Part shown: piece by piece, positions 8,564 through 17,742 of the stretch
Position numbering within the stretch: position 1 is the first letter of the stretch
How the letters are laid out: each line of letters starts with the position of its first letter
Assembly: GCF_002250505.1 (NCBI RefSeq)
Contig: NZ_NJGY01000003.1
Coordinates: 692,660 to 756,659 of the forward strand
DNA from: Janthinobacterium sp. PC23-8
Lineage (GTDB): Bacteria > Pseudomonadota > Gammaproteobacteria > Burkholderiales > Burkholderiaceae_D
Length of the DNA: 64,000 nucleotides
Direction: 5' to 3'
Notes under the pieces: generated by a model
What the model was told of the DNA's origin: nothing
What the model saw: only the letters and a program-made list of their open reading frames with translations
Database searches by the model: none
Program-made: the position numbers and the translations under genes

Positions 8564-11350
8564 ATGGTTTCCTTACCCGCAAGCCTGGAAAATAACAATC
8601 GTTTTGCGTTCGTTTCCGAAGCGTACCCCGATGGCGCGACGTTTGCCGTGATAAAGATGAACGGTGTCGAAGCGATTTCGCGGCCATTTCGTTTTGAACT
8701 GACCATGTTCAGCGATAAGGCCGACATTGATTTTGACCAGATGCTGACACAGCCGGCCGGTTTCGGGATTTACGCCACTGATGGCAGCCAATGCCTGGCC
8801 CCGTATTACGGCGTATTGGCAGAATTTGAATATCTGTGCAATGTGGGTTCAAAACATTATTACCGGGCAGTGCTGGTGCCGCGCTTGTGGAAATTATCGA
8901 TGGATTGTATCTCCAGGGTCTACCTTGACAAAGAACAGACGATACTGGACATCATCAAAAAAGCGCTCGATACCGGGAGCATTCTTAGTAGTGATGATTA
9001 TGAGTTGCCTGACCATTCCATAAAGCCGAGTAAATATGTGGGGCGGGATTTTGTCTACCAATATCGGGAGTCAACCCTCGACTTTTTGTCGCGCTGGATG
9101 GAAAAAGAGGGCTTGTACTACTGGGTTGAACACGATGAAACAAAAAAAAAGGACAAGTTGATTGTTGCCGAAATAGCGAGCCGCAGTCCACTATCCGCAC
9201 TGCAATTTTCTTGTCGGCCCATTGATGGTGGTGCCAGCAGCAATGTGGATCTGGAGGTGAACACCTTCATCCGTCGTCAGAAACCTCTCCCCAAACGGGT
9301 AATTGTGCAGGATCACAATCCGCTCAAGTCTGCTGTCCCGTTAAGATATTCCGCAGATGTCTGTGCCACAGGAACAGGCGATTTGATGATGCACGGCGAG
9401 CATTTTGGGGATGAGGAGGATGGCAAACGCTATGCCGCCTTGCGTGCCGATGAAATCAAGTGCGGCGGCAAGGTGTTTCATGGAACAGCGACGGCAGTCG
9501 GTATGCGTAGCGGATTTCTGATCACCTTAGCTAATTACGGGCCGAAAGTCGCACCCGATACGAGATACCTCATTGTCGAGATTGAGCACCAGGGTTTGCA
9601 GGCCGATACGTCGCTCCAGAACATTGGGCTTCCAATAGACATTATTCAGGAAAAGGACGCCAAGACTGTTTATCGCACCAGTTTCCGTGCCATTGATTCT
9701 GCGGTCCAGTTCCGTCCCCAGCGCATTACACCAAAGCCCTGCGTTACCGGCACGATGGAGGCCAGTATTGATGCCGATGCGGGCGTTGATAGCCCTTATG
9801 CCAATCTTGATGAACTTGGGCGATACAAGGTGAAGTTCCCCTTTTATCAGGACGACCCTGTCACGCAAGGCGCAGGTTCTGCCCGCATACGCATGGCGAC
9901 TCCCTACTCAGGGGCAGATCACGGCATGCATTTCCCGCTGCACAAAGGCGCCTCGGTGTTGCTTTCGTTTGTGGAGGGCGATCCGGACCGGCCAGTGATC
10001 TTGGCGGCAGTGCCCAATTCGGAAAATCGCAGTGTGGTCACTAGTGAAAATAACACCGTCGGTCAGATCAAATCGGCAGGAGGCAACAAGATCAGTTTCT
10101 TAGATGAAAAAGGAAAGGAGGCGATCTGGCTGGAAACAACCAATAACAAGGCATCGATCAAAATCAGCGAGGGTAATAGCATCACAGTAAAAAGTGATAG
10201 CTATACCTCATCCACCAATGGGGCTTCCAACACTTATTTCAAAGGGATAAAAAACTCGGTCAGCTTGTCAATGGAGAATTCTGTCATGGTTGGTGTGACT
10301 AATAAATCCAGCATTGCACTGAACACTGCTTTTTCGGTCGGTTTTGATGCCAGTTTCAAAATAGGCGCTGGCCTTTCCTACTCGCAGAATAGTCTTTCCA
10401 TGGCACCTACAGCCGGATTGACGGGGAACAAAAAAATTTCCATAAAAGCGGGACAACATGGATTTAAGAGTGTGATTTTTGAAAGCAGAGTGAAAATAGG
10501 ATTAGCGGTCGTGGCTCTTGCTTCTGCTGCCAATGCAGTTATCGGACTTCTTAATGCTAAAGGAATTAACAGTGATGATTCTATTATCCATGATAAAGAG
10601 AGCAGTATAGTGGTGAAGCACTTTATCCCCGCCATGGTCATTTCGGCTGCCACGGCTGCTCTTGCGGCCTACATCAAATTGCAAAATAAATCTGAGGACT
10701 ATACCAGTACGATTGATGCCAATGATGAAGGAATTTTTCTGAAAGCCAAGAAGGATCCGGGTCTCTTAGGAGAAGACGTAGCGCCGTCGTCGGAGGTGTT
10801 AATTGTTCCAGAAGGCATCGTTTTAAAGGTAAATGCCAATGGGATTGGTCCTGCTAAAGGCTCCAATATTCGTATTTTCCCCAATACCGTCAACATACAA
10901 GCGGATGGTGAAGCGTCGAGTATTTTTCTGAATAATGAATGTGCGGAACTGGTATTGGGCGAAGACAAAGGTTTTTACGCGACACACGAGAAAGTTGTGT
11001 CTGCATTCGGTGCGAATGTCGGGATTATTCAGAATCATCAGAAAATAACAATTTTCGTTAATAAGTCTGAGGCGGCTAAGGCGGCTGGCGATGAACTCAA
11101 TAACGCTAATATGGAATTGAAAATAGTTGAAGGGCAAGCTGGATTCTTTAGTCAGCTTTTGGGAAGCGGGAAACGCGATGCGGCCATAAAAAAAGCAACG
11201 GAGGCGCTCAATGAGGTCAATGCCTTGCCAGGAAATGCCTCTATCAACCTCGATGGAAATGAGATCACGCTGGGCTTTGACGTTGCCAAGATGGTTTTGA
11301 AAAAAGATGGTGACGCAACGATAAACGGCAAAGCCATCAAGTTGGGTTGA
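8564..11350 (+). CDS. vgrG: T6SS spike protein VgrG (TssI) with long C-terminal extension
   Basis: VgrG trimers form the spike at the tip of the Hcp tube. The first ~520 residues are recognisable VgrG: an N-terminal gp27-like part (EAISRPFRFELTMFS, RDFVYQYRESTLDFLSRWMEKEGLYYWVEH) and a gp5 OB-fold (PYANLDELGRYKVKFPFYQDD, MHFPLHKGASVLLSFVEGDPDRPVILA). The start ATG at 8564 has AAAGG six bases upstream; a TTG two codons earlier is less likely. After residue ~520 come ~400 residues that I cannot assign, including two hydrophobic stretches (around GLAVVALASAANAVIGLL and FIPAMVISAATAALAAYI). The gene, especially its distal half, is clearly AT-richer than its neighbours, which suggests separate origin of this part. 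Confidence 0.9.
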   Translation: MVSLPASLENNNRFAFVSEAYPDGATFAVIKMNGVEAISRPFRFELTMFSDKADIDFDQMLTQPAGFGIYATDGSQCLAPYYGVLAEFEYLCNVGSKHYYRAVLVPRLWKLSMDCISRVYLDKEQTILDIIKKALDTGSILSSDDYELPDHSIKPSKYVGRDFVYQYRESTLDFLSRWMEKEGLYYWVEHDETKKKDKLIVAEIASRSPLSALQFSCRPIDGGASSNVDLEVNTFIRRQKPLPKRVIVQDHNPLKSAVPLRYSADVCATGTGDLMMHGEHFGDEEDGKRYAALRADEIKCGGKVFHGTATAVGMRSGFLITLANYGPKVAPDTRYLIVEIEHQGLQADTSLQNIGLPIDIIQEKDAKTVYRTSFRAIDSAVQFRPQRITPKPCVTGTMEASIDADAGVDSPYANLDELGRYKVKFPFYQDDPVTQGAGSARIRMATPYSGADHGMHFPLHKGASVLLSFVEGDPDRPVILAAVPNSENRSVVTSENNTVGQIKSAGGNKISFLDEKGKEAIWLETTNNKASIKISEGNSITVKSDSYTSSTNGASNTYFKGIKNSVSLSMENSVMVGVTNKSSIALNTAFSVGFDASFKIGAGLSYSQNSLSMAPTAGLTGNKKISIKAGQHGFKSVIFESRVKIGLAVVALASAANAVIGLLNAKGINSDDSIIHDKESSIVVKHFIPAMVISAATAALAAYIKLQNKSEDYTSTIDANDEGIFLKAKKDPGLLGEDVAPSSEVLIVPEGIVLKVNANGIGPAKGSNIRIFPNTVNIQADGEASSIFLNNECAELVLGEDKGFYATHEKVVSAFGANVGIIQNHQKITIFVNKSEAAKAAGDELNNANMELKIVEGQAGFFSQLLGSGKRDAAIKKATEALNEVNALPGNASINLDGNEITLGFDVAKMVLKKDGDATINGKAIKLG

Positions 11351-11353
11351 ACC

Positions 11354-14041
11354 ATGAAAATATTCCGCCCCGATCAATTAGCCATCCTCTACCGCAGCTT
11401 TCGCCTGGCCCAGCGCGACACGCTGGCCATCGGCATGCTGGGTCTGTTTTCCTTTGAGGACAGCCGGCTGTCCGGCTTGCTGCCCGAGCAGCAGTTGTGG
11501 CCGCTGGCGAGCGAGGTGCTGGGCGCCGGCGTCATCCTCGACGAAGGTTTTCCCAAGCCGGCTGCCGAGTTCAAACTCTATGGCAGCGCTCATGCGCCCG
11601 CCGGCCAGCCGCTGCGCGAAATGGCGGTGGCGGTGCAGTTGGGCAGTTTGCACAAGCAGTTGCTGGTGAGCGGCGACCGTCATTTCGAGCGCAGCGGGCT
11701 GATCTCTGCCACCACGCCTTTTCAATGCATGCCGCTCACGCCGCAGCAAGCCTTCGGCGGTGCCGACTATCCGGCCAATCTGGCCGGCAAGGGCGCGCGG
11801 CAAGTGACCTTGGCCGATGGCAGCACGCACTGGCCCTTGCCGAATGTGGAGTCGCAGCGCCAGCGCATCGTCAGCCGCGGCGATGTGGCCGAACCGGCCG
11901 GGTTCTGGGGGCTGGCGGCGAATGCGCCTGCGCGCAGCAGCGAGCTTGGCCAGTTTGACGGTCGCTGGCTGCAGCACAGCTGGCCGCATCTGCCGGATGA
12001 CACCGGCCTGGCTTACTTTCACAGCGCACCGCCGGATCAGCGTTTCAGCGCCTATTTGCAGGGCGATGAATGCTTTTCCTTGCAGGGCCTGCATCCGCAG
12101 CAGACCGTGCAGAACGGTCACTTGCCCGGCCTGCGCGCGCGCTGCTTCGTCAATCGCAGGCAGGCTGATGGCGTGGCCGTGTTGAGCGAAATGGCGGCCC
12201 GTCTGGAAACGGTCTGGCTGTTTCCTGAACAGGCCTGCGGCATCGTGCTGTATCGGGCGCAGTGTGACTTTGCCGAGGACGATGCCGCCGATATTTTGCA
12301 TGTCATGGCGCAATGGGAAAACCTGCAAGACCCGCCACAGACATTCGCCCATTACCAGGCCCGATTTGCGGCCGAATTGTCGGGGCAGCCGGTGCCGCCG
12401 GTGGCCGCCCCGGAACCCGTGCCGCCGCCGCTAGCCGCCGATACGGCCGATGCCGCCGTCGCGCCGCCCGTTGCCGCCATGCCTGAAGAGGAAGTGACGC
12501 CCGAGTTATTGGCGTTGCAGCAAGCATTGGCGCAGCTGGAGCAGGAAACCAGTCAGACCATGAGCAAATACGGCATCACGCAGGCCGATCTGGCGCCTTA
12601 CCTGAAACCGCCCGAAGAACCACCTGCGCCGACAGTCGAGCAGCTCGAGCAGGCCATCGCCGATTTGAACCGGGAAGTGCGCGCCACCATGGCGAAAAAC
12701 AATATTACCGACGCCGATCTGGCGCCGTATCTGAAGCCGCCGGAAGAAAAGCCGGTGTCGCTCAAGGAGCTCAAAGCGGCGCTGGGCGATCTGGATGCGC
12801 AGACCAAGGCGGTGATGGCCAGGAACAGTCTGACGGCGCGAGACATCGAAGCCTTGCTGGGTTCGAAACCGGAGTTGGCGCAGTCGCTCAAGAGCTACCA
12901 GGAGTTGCAGGCGCAAGCGGTGCCGCTGAGCGATATTGGCGACGATGGGGAGGAAGAGCTTGCGCGCGAAATGGCGCCAAAAAGTATGCCAGAGAACGCC
13001 TCGCAAGCACCGCAGCCCGATGCACCTGTCACCCCGCCGCCTGCCGCATCGCCGTTGCGCGAGCAAGTGGTGGCCCGGCATGCCGCCGGACAAAGTCTGG
13101 CCGGCATGGAATTGTCGGGCGTCGATCTGTCGGGCCTCGACCTGAGCGGTGCTGACTTTAGCGGCAGCCTGCTGGAAAAAACACTGTTCATCGGCAGCGT
13201 GCTGGTCAAGACCAATTTTTCCGCATGCCTGATGCAGGGCGCCGATTGCCAGGGCGCGGACTTGTCCGGCGCCCGGCTCGGCGGCGTGAGCGCTGCCGGC
13301 AGCAACTTTGCCAAGGCCCGCCTGTCCGCCGCGCAGCTTGACCGGGGCGATTTCCATGGCGCCGATTTCAGCGACGCGCAATTGCCGCAGGCGGTGCTCG
13401 ATGGCGCCAGTTTCGAGAACGCGGTGCTGACCGCAGCGCAGGCCGGTGCGTGCAGTGCCGTGCAGACGCAGTTCAATGGCGCCGATCTGCGCGGCGCGGA
13501 CTTTGCCAAGGCGCTGCTGACCCAGGCTGATTTCAGCGGCGGTCAACTGGGCGCGGCCAATTTCAGCGCTGCCCAGTGCGAGCATGCGCGTTTTTTCGGC
13601 TGCGATGCCAGCGCGGCGCAATTTGGCAAGGCGGCGCTGGGCCGTTCGCGTGCTGATGACACCAGTACGTTTGCCGGCGCCGATCTGAGCGATGCGCAGT
13701 TGGGCCGCGCCGCCTGGGCCGGGGCCAGGCTGGACGGCGCCCGTCTGGCCGGGGCGAGCCTCGATGATGCCGATTTCAGCAAGGTCAGCGCGGCCGGCGC
13801 CAGTTTTCGCCTGGCTTCGGCGACCGGCGCAAAGTTCGCCAAGGCGAATTTGCGGGCGGCAGACATGACCGGCATCAATCTGTTCAAGGGTTCGCTGCGC
13901 AAGGCGCGGGTGGACGATGCGGCGCTCCATTTCGCCAATCTGTACGGCGTCGATTTCGAGGATGTGGCGGTGCGTGCGGCGGCGCTCGAAGGCGCCAATA
14001 TCGACCAGACCATATTGCTGTTTCGCGCTGCGTCAGCGTAA
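11354..14041 (+). CDS. DUF2169 domain protein fused to pentapeptide repeats
   Basis: This 895-aa protein has three parts. Residues ~1-330 match the DUF2169 family, found beside VgrG/PAAR genes and thought to act as adaptor or loading factor (family knowledge; mechanism unsettled). Residues ~384-510 hold three tandem ~42-aa repeats; the first two end in ITxADLAPYLKPPEE, the third is degenerate. Residues ~567-890 are pentapeptide repeats of A(D/N)LXX type (GVDLSGLDLSGADFSG and many more), which fold as a right-handed quadrilateral beta-helix. It starts 3 nt after the vgrG stop, so it is surely co-translated. GC is high, unlike vgrG. Confidence 0.88.
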   Translation: MKIFRPDQLAILYRSFRLAQRDTLAIGMLGLFSFEDSRLSGLLPEQQLWPLASEVLGAGVILDEGFPKPAAEFKLYGSAHAPAGQPLREMAVAVQLGSLHKQLLVSGDRHFERSGLISATTPFQCMPLTPQQAFGGADYPANLAGKGARQVTLADGSTHWPLPNVESQRQRIVSRGDVAEPAGFWGLAANAPARSSELGQFDGRWLQHSWPHLPDDTGLAYFHSAPPDQRFSAYLQGDECFSLQGLHPQQTVQNGHLPGLRARCFVNRRQADGVAVLSEMAARLETVWLFPEQACGIVLYRAQCDFAEDDAADILHVMAQWENLQDPPQTFAHYQARFAAELSGQPVPPVAAPEPVPPPLAADTADAAVAPPVAAMPEEEVTPELLALQQALAQLEQETSQTMSKYGITQADLAPYLKPPEEPPAPTVEQLEQAIADLNREVRATMAKNNITDADLAPYLKPPEEKPVSLKELKAALGDLDAQTKAVMARNSLTARDIEALLGSKPELAQSLKSYQELQAQAVPLSDIGDDGEEELAREMAPKSMPENASQAPQPDAPVTPPPAASPLREQVVARHAAGQSLAGMELSGVDLSGLDLSGADFSGSLLEKTLFIGSVLVKTNFSACLMQGADCQGADLSGARLGGVSAAGSNFAKARLSAAQLDRGDFHGADFSDAQLPQAVLDGASFENAVLTAAQAGACSAVQTQFNGADLRGADFAKALLTQADFSGGQLGAANFSAAQCEHARFFGCDASAAQFGKAALGRSRADDTSTFAGADLSDAQLGRAAWAGARLDGARLAGASLDDADFSKVSAAGASFRLASATGAKFAKANLRAADMTGINLFKGSLRKARVDDAALHFANLYGVDFEDVAVRAAALEGANIDQTILLFRAASA

Positions 14042-14059
14042 TCACCTCAAGGGATATCA

Positions 14060-15067
14060 ATGGAACTGGAACAAGCCTTGCGTGCGCTGGCCAACAATAA
14101 AATCCTGGCAGATGCCGATCTGGCCGGGGCCGATCTGTCGGGCCGCGACCTGTCGGGATGCACCTTGCGCAATATCAATCTGGCCGGCGCCAATCTGAAT
14201 GGCGCCAGTTTGCAGGGCAGTACGCTGGAGCAGGTCAATTTGCAGGGAGCCAGGCTGTGCGGGGTGCAGGCCGCGCAGGCGCGGTTTGATGCGCTTGATC
14301 TGCGCGCCACGCAGTGGCTCAACGCGCTTTTGCTGCAAGCCGTGTTCAGCAACTGCCGCCTGGACGATGCACAGTTTGGTGGCGCGCAGCTGGAGCGCTG
14401 CGACATGAACAAGGTCAGTCTGCATGGCGCCGACTTCAGCGCTGCCAACCTGACGCGCTGGGACCCGAGCGGACTTGATCTGCGCAGCGTGAAGCTCGAT
14501 GGCGCTGTACTGCAGCGGGCTTTTCTGAAGGATTGCGTGCTCAGCGGCCAGCGTTTTGGCGGTTGCGATCTGAGCATGGCCAATTTCAACGGCGCACAGT
14601 TGCAGCAGGCCGATTTCAGCAATGTGGTGCTGGACCGCAGCAGCTTCATCGGCGCGCAATTGCAGCAAGTGAATTTTGCTGGTGTACGCGGCAAGTATGT
14701 GGCGCTGATGCGGGCGCAATTGCAGCAGGCTAATCTGAGCGGTGCCTGGTTTGAGATGGCCGACGCCAGCCATGCCGATTTCAGCCAGACGCAGGCGCAA
14801 GCTGTGCAGTGGCGCAGCTCGATGCTGCGCAAAACGCGTTGGAGCAAGGCCAGCCTCAAGAATGCGCACTGGATCGATTGCGATCTGGCCCATGCCGATT
14901 TTTCCGATGCCGATTGCACGCAAGCCGATCTGCGCGGCAGCAGCATCCACCGCATGACACAAAACAATACCCGTTGGGACGGCAGCAATTTCGACGGCGT
15001 GCGTCCCACGGATGCGGCGCTGGAACGCGCCGAGCGATGGCAACCGAACCCGGCCATCGCCCGTTGA
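14060..15067 (+). CDS. Pentapeptide-repeat protein of the T6SS delivery module
   Basis: Nearly all of this 335-aa protein is pentapeptide repeat (ADLAGADLSGRDLSG near residue 20, NLAGANLNGASLQG, many QQADFSN-like units). It should fold as a right-handed beta-helix rod. No enzyme motif, signal peptide or membrane segment is visible. AAGGGA lies 7 nt upstream of the ATG, and only 18 nt separate it from the preceding DUF2169 fusion. In related loci such proteins accompany DUF2169, DUF3540 and DUF4150 genes; the exact role is unknown, but the shared operon makes an accessory or loading function plausible (inference). Confidence 0.85.
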   Translation: MELEQALRALANNKILADADLAGADLSGRDLSGCTLRNINLAGANLNGASLQGSTLEQVNLQGARLCGVQAAQARFDALDLRATQWLNALLLQAVFSNCRLDDAQFGGAQLERCDMNKVSLHGADFSAANLTRWDPSGLDLRSVKLDGAVLQRAFLKDCVLSGQRFGGCDLSMANFNGAQLQQADFSNVVLDRSSFIGAQLQQVNFAGVRGKYVALMRAQLQQANLSGAWFEMADASHADFSQTQAQAVQWRSSMLRKTRWSKASLKNAHWIDCDLAHADFSDADCTQADLRGSSIHRMTQNNTRWDGSNFDGVRPTDAALERAERWQPNPAIAR

Positions 15068-15120
15068 GCGCATAGCAGCGACAACCGACGAGATCGTCAA
15101 GAACAACCACCGAGGGCACT

Positions 15121-15771
15121 ATGCATAACAAACTGATGACCATGACACGCGCCGACGCCAGCGTGGCACTGAGCTACGCCACCGTCAGCGGGCGCGCCGA
15201 ACAGTGGTATTTCCTCAGCGGGGCTGAAGGGCTGCGGGCGGTGCGTGCCGACAGTTGCCTGATTGAGCCGGAATGCGGCGACAGCGTGCTGGTCTGCCAT
15301 GCCGGCAGTCAGACTTCTTACGTGCTGGCGGTGCTGGCGCGCGCGCAGCGGCAGGAGGCGTGCCTGCAATTGCCGGGCGGTGTGGCGCTGCATACGGCGC
15401 AGGGTGCGTTGCAGGTGCAGGCGGCCAGCATCCGTCTGCAGGCCAGCGAGGAGGTGACGCTGGAAGCGCCGCAGGTGAATTTGAGCGGGGTGGCCGGGCA
15501 GTTGCGCTTTCAGCAGATCAAGGTGACGGCGCAAGAGCTGCACGGCCGTTTCGGCACGGTCAGCAGTGTGGCGCAGAACATCACTTCCAGCGTCGGCCGC
15601 CTGGTGCAAAAGGCGCGCGACAGTTTCCGCTGGATCGAGCAGCTCGACGAAACCCGCGCTGGGAGGGTGCGCATGCAGGTGCGCCAACGCTTTGACCTCA
15701 AGGCGCAGGATGCCACGGTGCTCGCTGACGGCCAGGTCAGCATCGATGCGCAGAAAATAGATCTGGGCTAG
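15121..15771 (+). CDS. DUF3540 domain-containing protein
   Basis: The 216-aa product looks like the DUF3540 family, which co-occurs with DUF2169 and PAAR-like proteins in T6SS loci. It contains LPGGVALHTAQGALQVQAAS and the alternating polar/hydrophobic pattern (RLQASEEVTLEAPQVNLSG) expected of a small beta-helix, similar in style to VgrG tail domains. A GAGGG motif precedes the ATG. No catalytic motif is visible. Its position between the pentapeptide protein and the PAAR-like gene supports a structural role at the spike (inference). Confidence 0.82.
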   Translation: MHNKLMTMTRADASVALSYATVSGRAEQWYFLSGAEGLRAVRADSCLIEPECGDSVLVCHAGSQTSYVLAVLARAQRQEACLQLPGGVALHTAQGALQVQAASIRLQASEEVTLEAPQVNLSGVAGQLRFQQIKVTAQELHGRFGTVSSVAQNITSSVGRLVQKARDSFRWIEQLDETRAGRVRMQVRQRFDLKAQDATVLADGQVSIDAQKIDLG

Positions 15772-15780
15772 GAGGCCGCC

Positions 15781-16176
15781 ATGTATGCAGTAACCAAACA
15801 GGACGGCCAATGCCTGGCCGCCGCCGATGTCTGCAAGACACCAGCGCCGCCGGCGCCACCGGTGCCCTTGCCGTACCCGAATATCGCCATGCCGATGATG
15901 GGCGATCCGGCCACCGAAAAGGTCTTCATCACGGGCATGCCGGCGCTGACCATGGCGTCCAAAATCACCATCAGCAGCGGCGACGAGGCCGGCGTTGCCG
16001 GCGGCGTGGCGAGCGCCAAGCAGATGGGACCGGCAGAATTTACCCAGGGCAGCATGACGGTGAGTCTGGAAGGAAATATGGCAGTGCGTCTGGGCGACCC
16101 CACCAAACACAACGACGGCAATGCCATCGGTTCCGTGCTGGCACCGAGCCAGAACATTGTGATGATCATGAGCTGA
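15781..16176 (+). CDS. PAAR-like spike tip protein (DUF4150)
   Basis: This 131-aa protein has the DUF4150 pattern: an early proline run (PAPPAPPVPLPYPNIAMP), then FITGMPALTMASKITISSGDEAG, and late MAVRLGDPTKHNDGNAIGSVLAPSQNIV. PAAR-like proteins cap the VgrG trimer with a sharp cone, and some carry or recruit effectors. This one is a bare PAAR-like domain with no toxin extension. AGGAGG stands 5 nt before the ATG, the strongest ribosome binding site of the module, and DUF3540 ends 9 nt upstream. Confidence 0.88.
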   Translation: MYAVTKQDGQCLAAADVCKTPAPPAPPVPLPYPNIAMPMMGDPATEKVFITGMPALTMASKITISSGDEAGVAGGVASAKQMGPAEFTQGSMTVSLEGNMAVRLGDPTKHNDGNAIGSVLAPSQNIVMIMS

Positions 16177-16201
16177 TGGCAGCGAAAAAATTGAGAGAAG
16201 C

Positions 16202-16972
16202 ATGAAAACAATCTGGATTACCTCGCTGGAAAAAAACCAGGCGCGTGTGACGGCCGTCACTCAAGTATTGCAACGCTACGGTTTGCAGGTCAAAGGCCAT
16301 TTCTGGGCCGATGCGCCGGACCAGATGGCGTGGCGCACCGCACTCGATACGCTGCTCGCCGACCGCGCCGATGTCTGGCTGATTCTCGCCGATGAGGCCG
16401 AGCTGGCCAAGCCGGGCGTGCGTTATGGCTTGTCTTTGTTATGCACCTCGCTGCGCGAACTGCGCGGCGCGGGCTTTCCGGTGGCCTTGCTGTGGCGCGA
16501 CAAAGCGGCAGACTTGCCGTCTTTGCTGACGCACTGCCTGCAACTCGACGAGGCTGCTGCCGCCTGGCCCGCCAAGATTGTTGCCAAGGCCAACATGGCG
16601 GGCAAGGCGCTGGCGCCGGACTATCGATTCAGCGTCCTGGGCGACGAACAGCTCGGCCAATGGTTCGAGCTCGGCCCGCGTGCCGGCAACTGGGACGGTA
16701 TCGTGTGCGGCATCAGCGGAGGCGGGGCAGAGATTACTTTTCAGGCGGTCGGTGCCAGCGGCAAGCTGCCTGAACGCAGTGTGCTGGAGTTTGCCCAGCA
16801 AGGCCTGCAGCTAAAGGTGGGCGCGATGGAGTACAGGGCCTGGGCGGTGCGCAATCAGATCGATGCCGCGCATTCCTGCTATGTGCGCGTCAAGGGTTGT
16901 CCGCAGTCCTTGCTGTTCATGCCCTACGCCGAAGAAAGTCAGGCCGAGGCAAACGTGATTGCACTATGTTGA
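16202..16972 (+). CDS. Unknown 256-aa protein in the T6SS delivery module
   Basis: I do not recognise this family with confidence. The first ~110 residues look like an alternating alpha/beta fold: strand KTIWITS, helix around RVTAVTQVLQRYGLQV, strand ADVWLILADEAEL, helix RYGLSLLCTSLREL, strand FPVALLWRD. That arrangement is reminiscent of TIR or flavodoxin-like domains, but I see no diagnostic catalytic residue. The second half (from ~150, GQWFELGPRAGNWDG) looks beta-rich. There is no signal peptide or membrane segment. AGAGAAG precedes the ATG. It lies where an effector or immunity gene often sits in such loci, between the PAAR gene and tssJ; effector, chaperone or accessory function are all open. 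Confidence 0.7.
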   Translation: MKTIWITSLEKNQARVTAVTQVLQRYGLQVKGHFWADAPDQMAWRTALDTLLADRADVWLILADEAELAKPGVRYGLSLLCTSLRELRGAGFPVALLWRDKAADLPSLLTHCLQLDEAAAAWPAKIVAKANMAGKALAPDYRFSVLGDEQLGQWFELGPRAGNWDGIVCGISGGGAEITFQAVGASGKLPERSVLEFAQQGLQLKVGAMEYRAWAVRNQIDAAHSCYVRVKGCPQSLLFMPYAEESQAEANVIALC

Positions 16973-16992
16973 GACCCGCTAACAAGGACGTG

Positions 16993-17727
16993 ATGAAAAT
17001 TGTCGATACAAACCTGCGGCGCAAACAGCGCCTTCTGGCAGGCTGGGTGCATGTGGCGGCTGTGGCGGCCATGGTCGGCAGCCTGCCGGGCTGCGCTTCT
17101 GTCAATTCCATGATGGGTGGCAATACGCGGGAACAGGCGTTCACCGAGGTCGTCTGGGACTATGCCAAAGAAGGCATCGTGCTGGACGCGACGGCGCAGC
17201 TCCAGCTCAACACCTACCAGGGTGAGCCGCATACCTTGCTGCTGGGTGTCTATCAGATGGCCGACAGCGCCGTCTTCCAGAAACTCATCGCCGATCCGGC
17301 GGCGCTGGCGCAGAGTCTGGGCGGCACACCCGGCAACGATGTCTTCTTGCAGTACAGCCATTATGTGGTGGAGCCGGGACAGCACGTCATCCTGATGATC
17401 GACAGGGTGCAAAAGGCCCGATTCGTCGGTGTGGTGGCAGGCTATTACGATATGCTCGGACCGGCTTCGGCGCGCCTGTTCGAAGTGCCCGTGACCTATG
17501 CCAGCAAGGGCATGCTGAGCTCCACCTGGAGCGTTGTGCCCAAGCCGCTGACCGTGCGCATGACGCTTGGCCCCAATGCGATTGTCGATGCAAAAACGCC
17601 GGCCGCCGCTGCCCCCAGGGAAAAACCGGCCGCGCCGCAACCGCCGACTTCCAACGGCACTGAAATCAAACTCGATGCCAGCGACCTGTGCTGTTCTGCA
17701 CCGTTACCCCGTACATCGAATAACTGA
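16993..17727 (+). CDS. tssJ: T6SS outer-membrane lipoprotein TssJ
   Basis: A signal peptide with a lipobox (SLPGC, cysteine ~34 from this start) marks a lipoprotein. The mature part resembles TssJ: VVWDYAKEGIVLDATAQLQLN and SRLFEVPVTY-type strands. TssJ anchors the TssL/TssM trans-envelope complex to the outer membrane. The ATG at 16993 has AAGGA upstream; another ATG at 16966 overlaps the previous stop and would add nine residues. The tail beyond residue ~200 is Pro/Ala-rich and ends with adjacent cysteines, longer than many TssJ proteins. Confidence 0.88.
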   Translation: MKIVDTNLRRKQRLLAGWVHVAAVAAMVGSLPGCASVNSMMGGNTREQAFTEVVWDYAKEGIVLDATAQLQLNTYQGEPHTLLLGVYQMADSAVFQKLIADPAALAQSLGGTPGNDVFLQYSHYVVEPGQHVILMIDRVQKARFVGVVAGYYDMLGPASARLFEVPVTYASKGMLSSTWSVVPKPLTVRMTLGPNAIVDAKTPAAAAPREKPAAPQPPTSNGTEIKLDASDLCCSAPLPRTSNN

Positions 17728-17742
17728 GAGATTTGGCACGAC

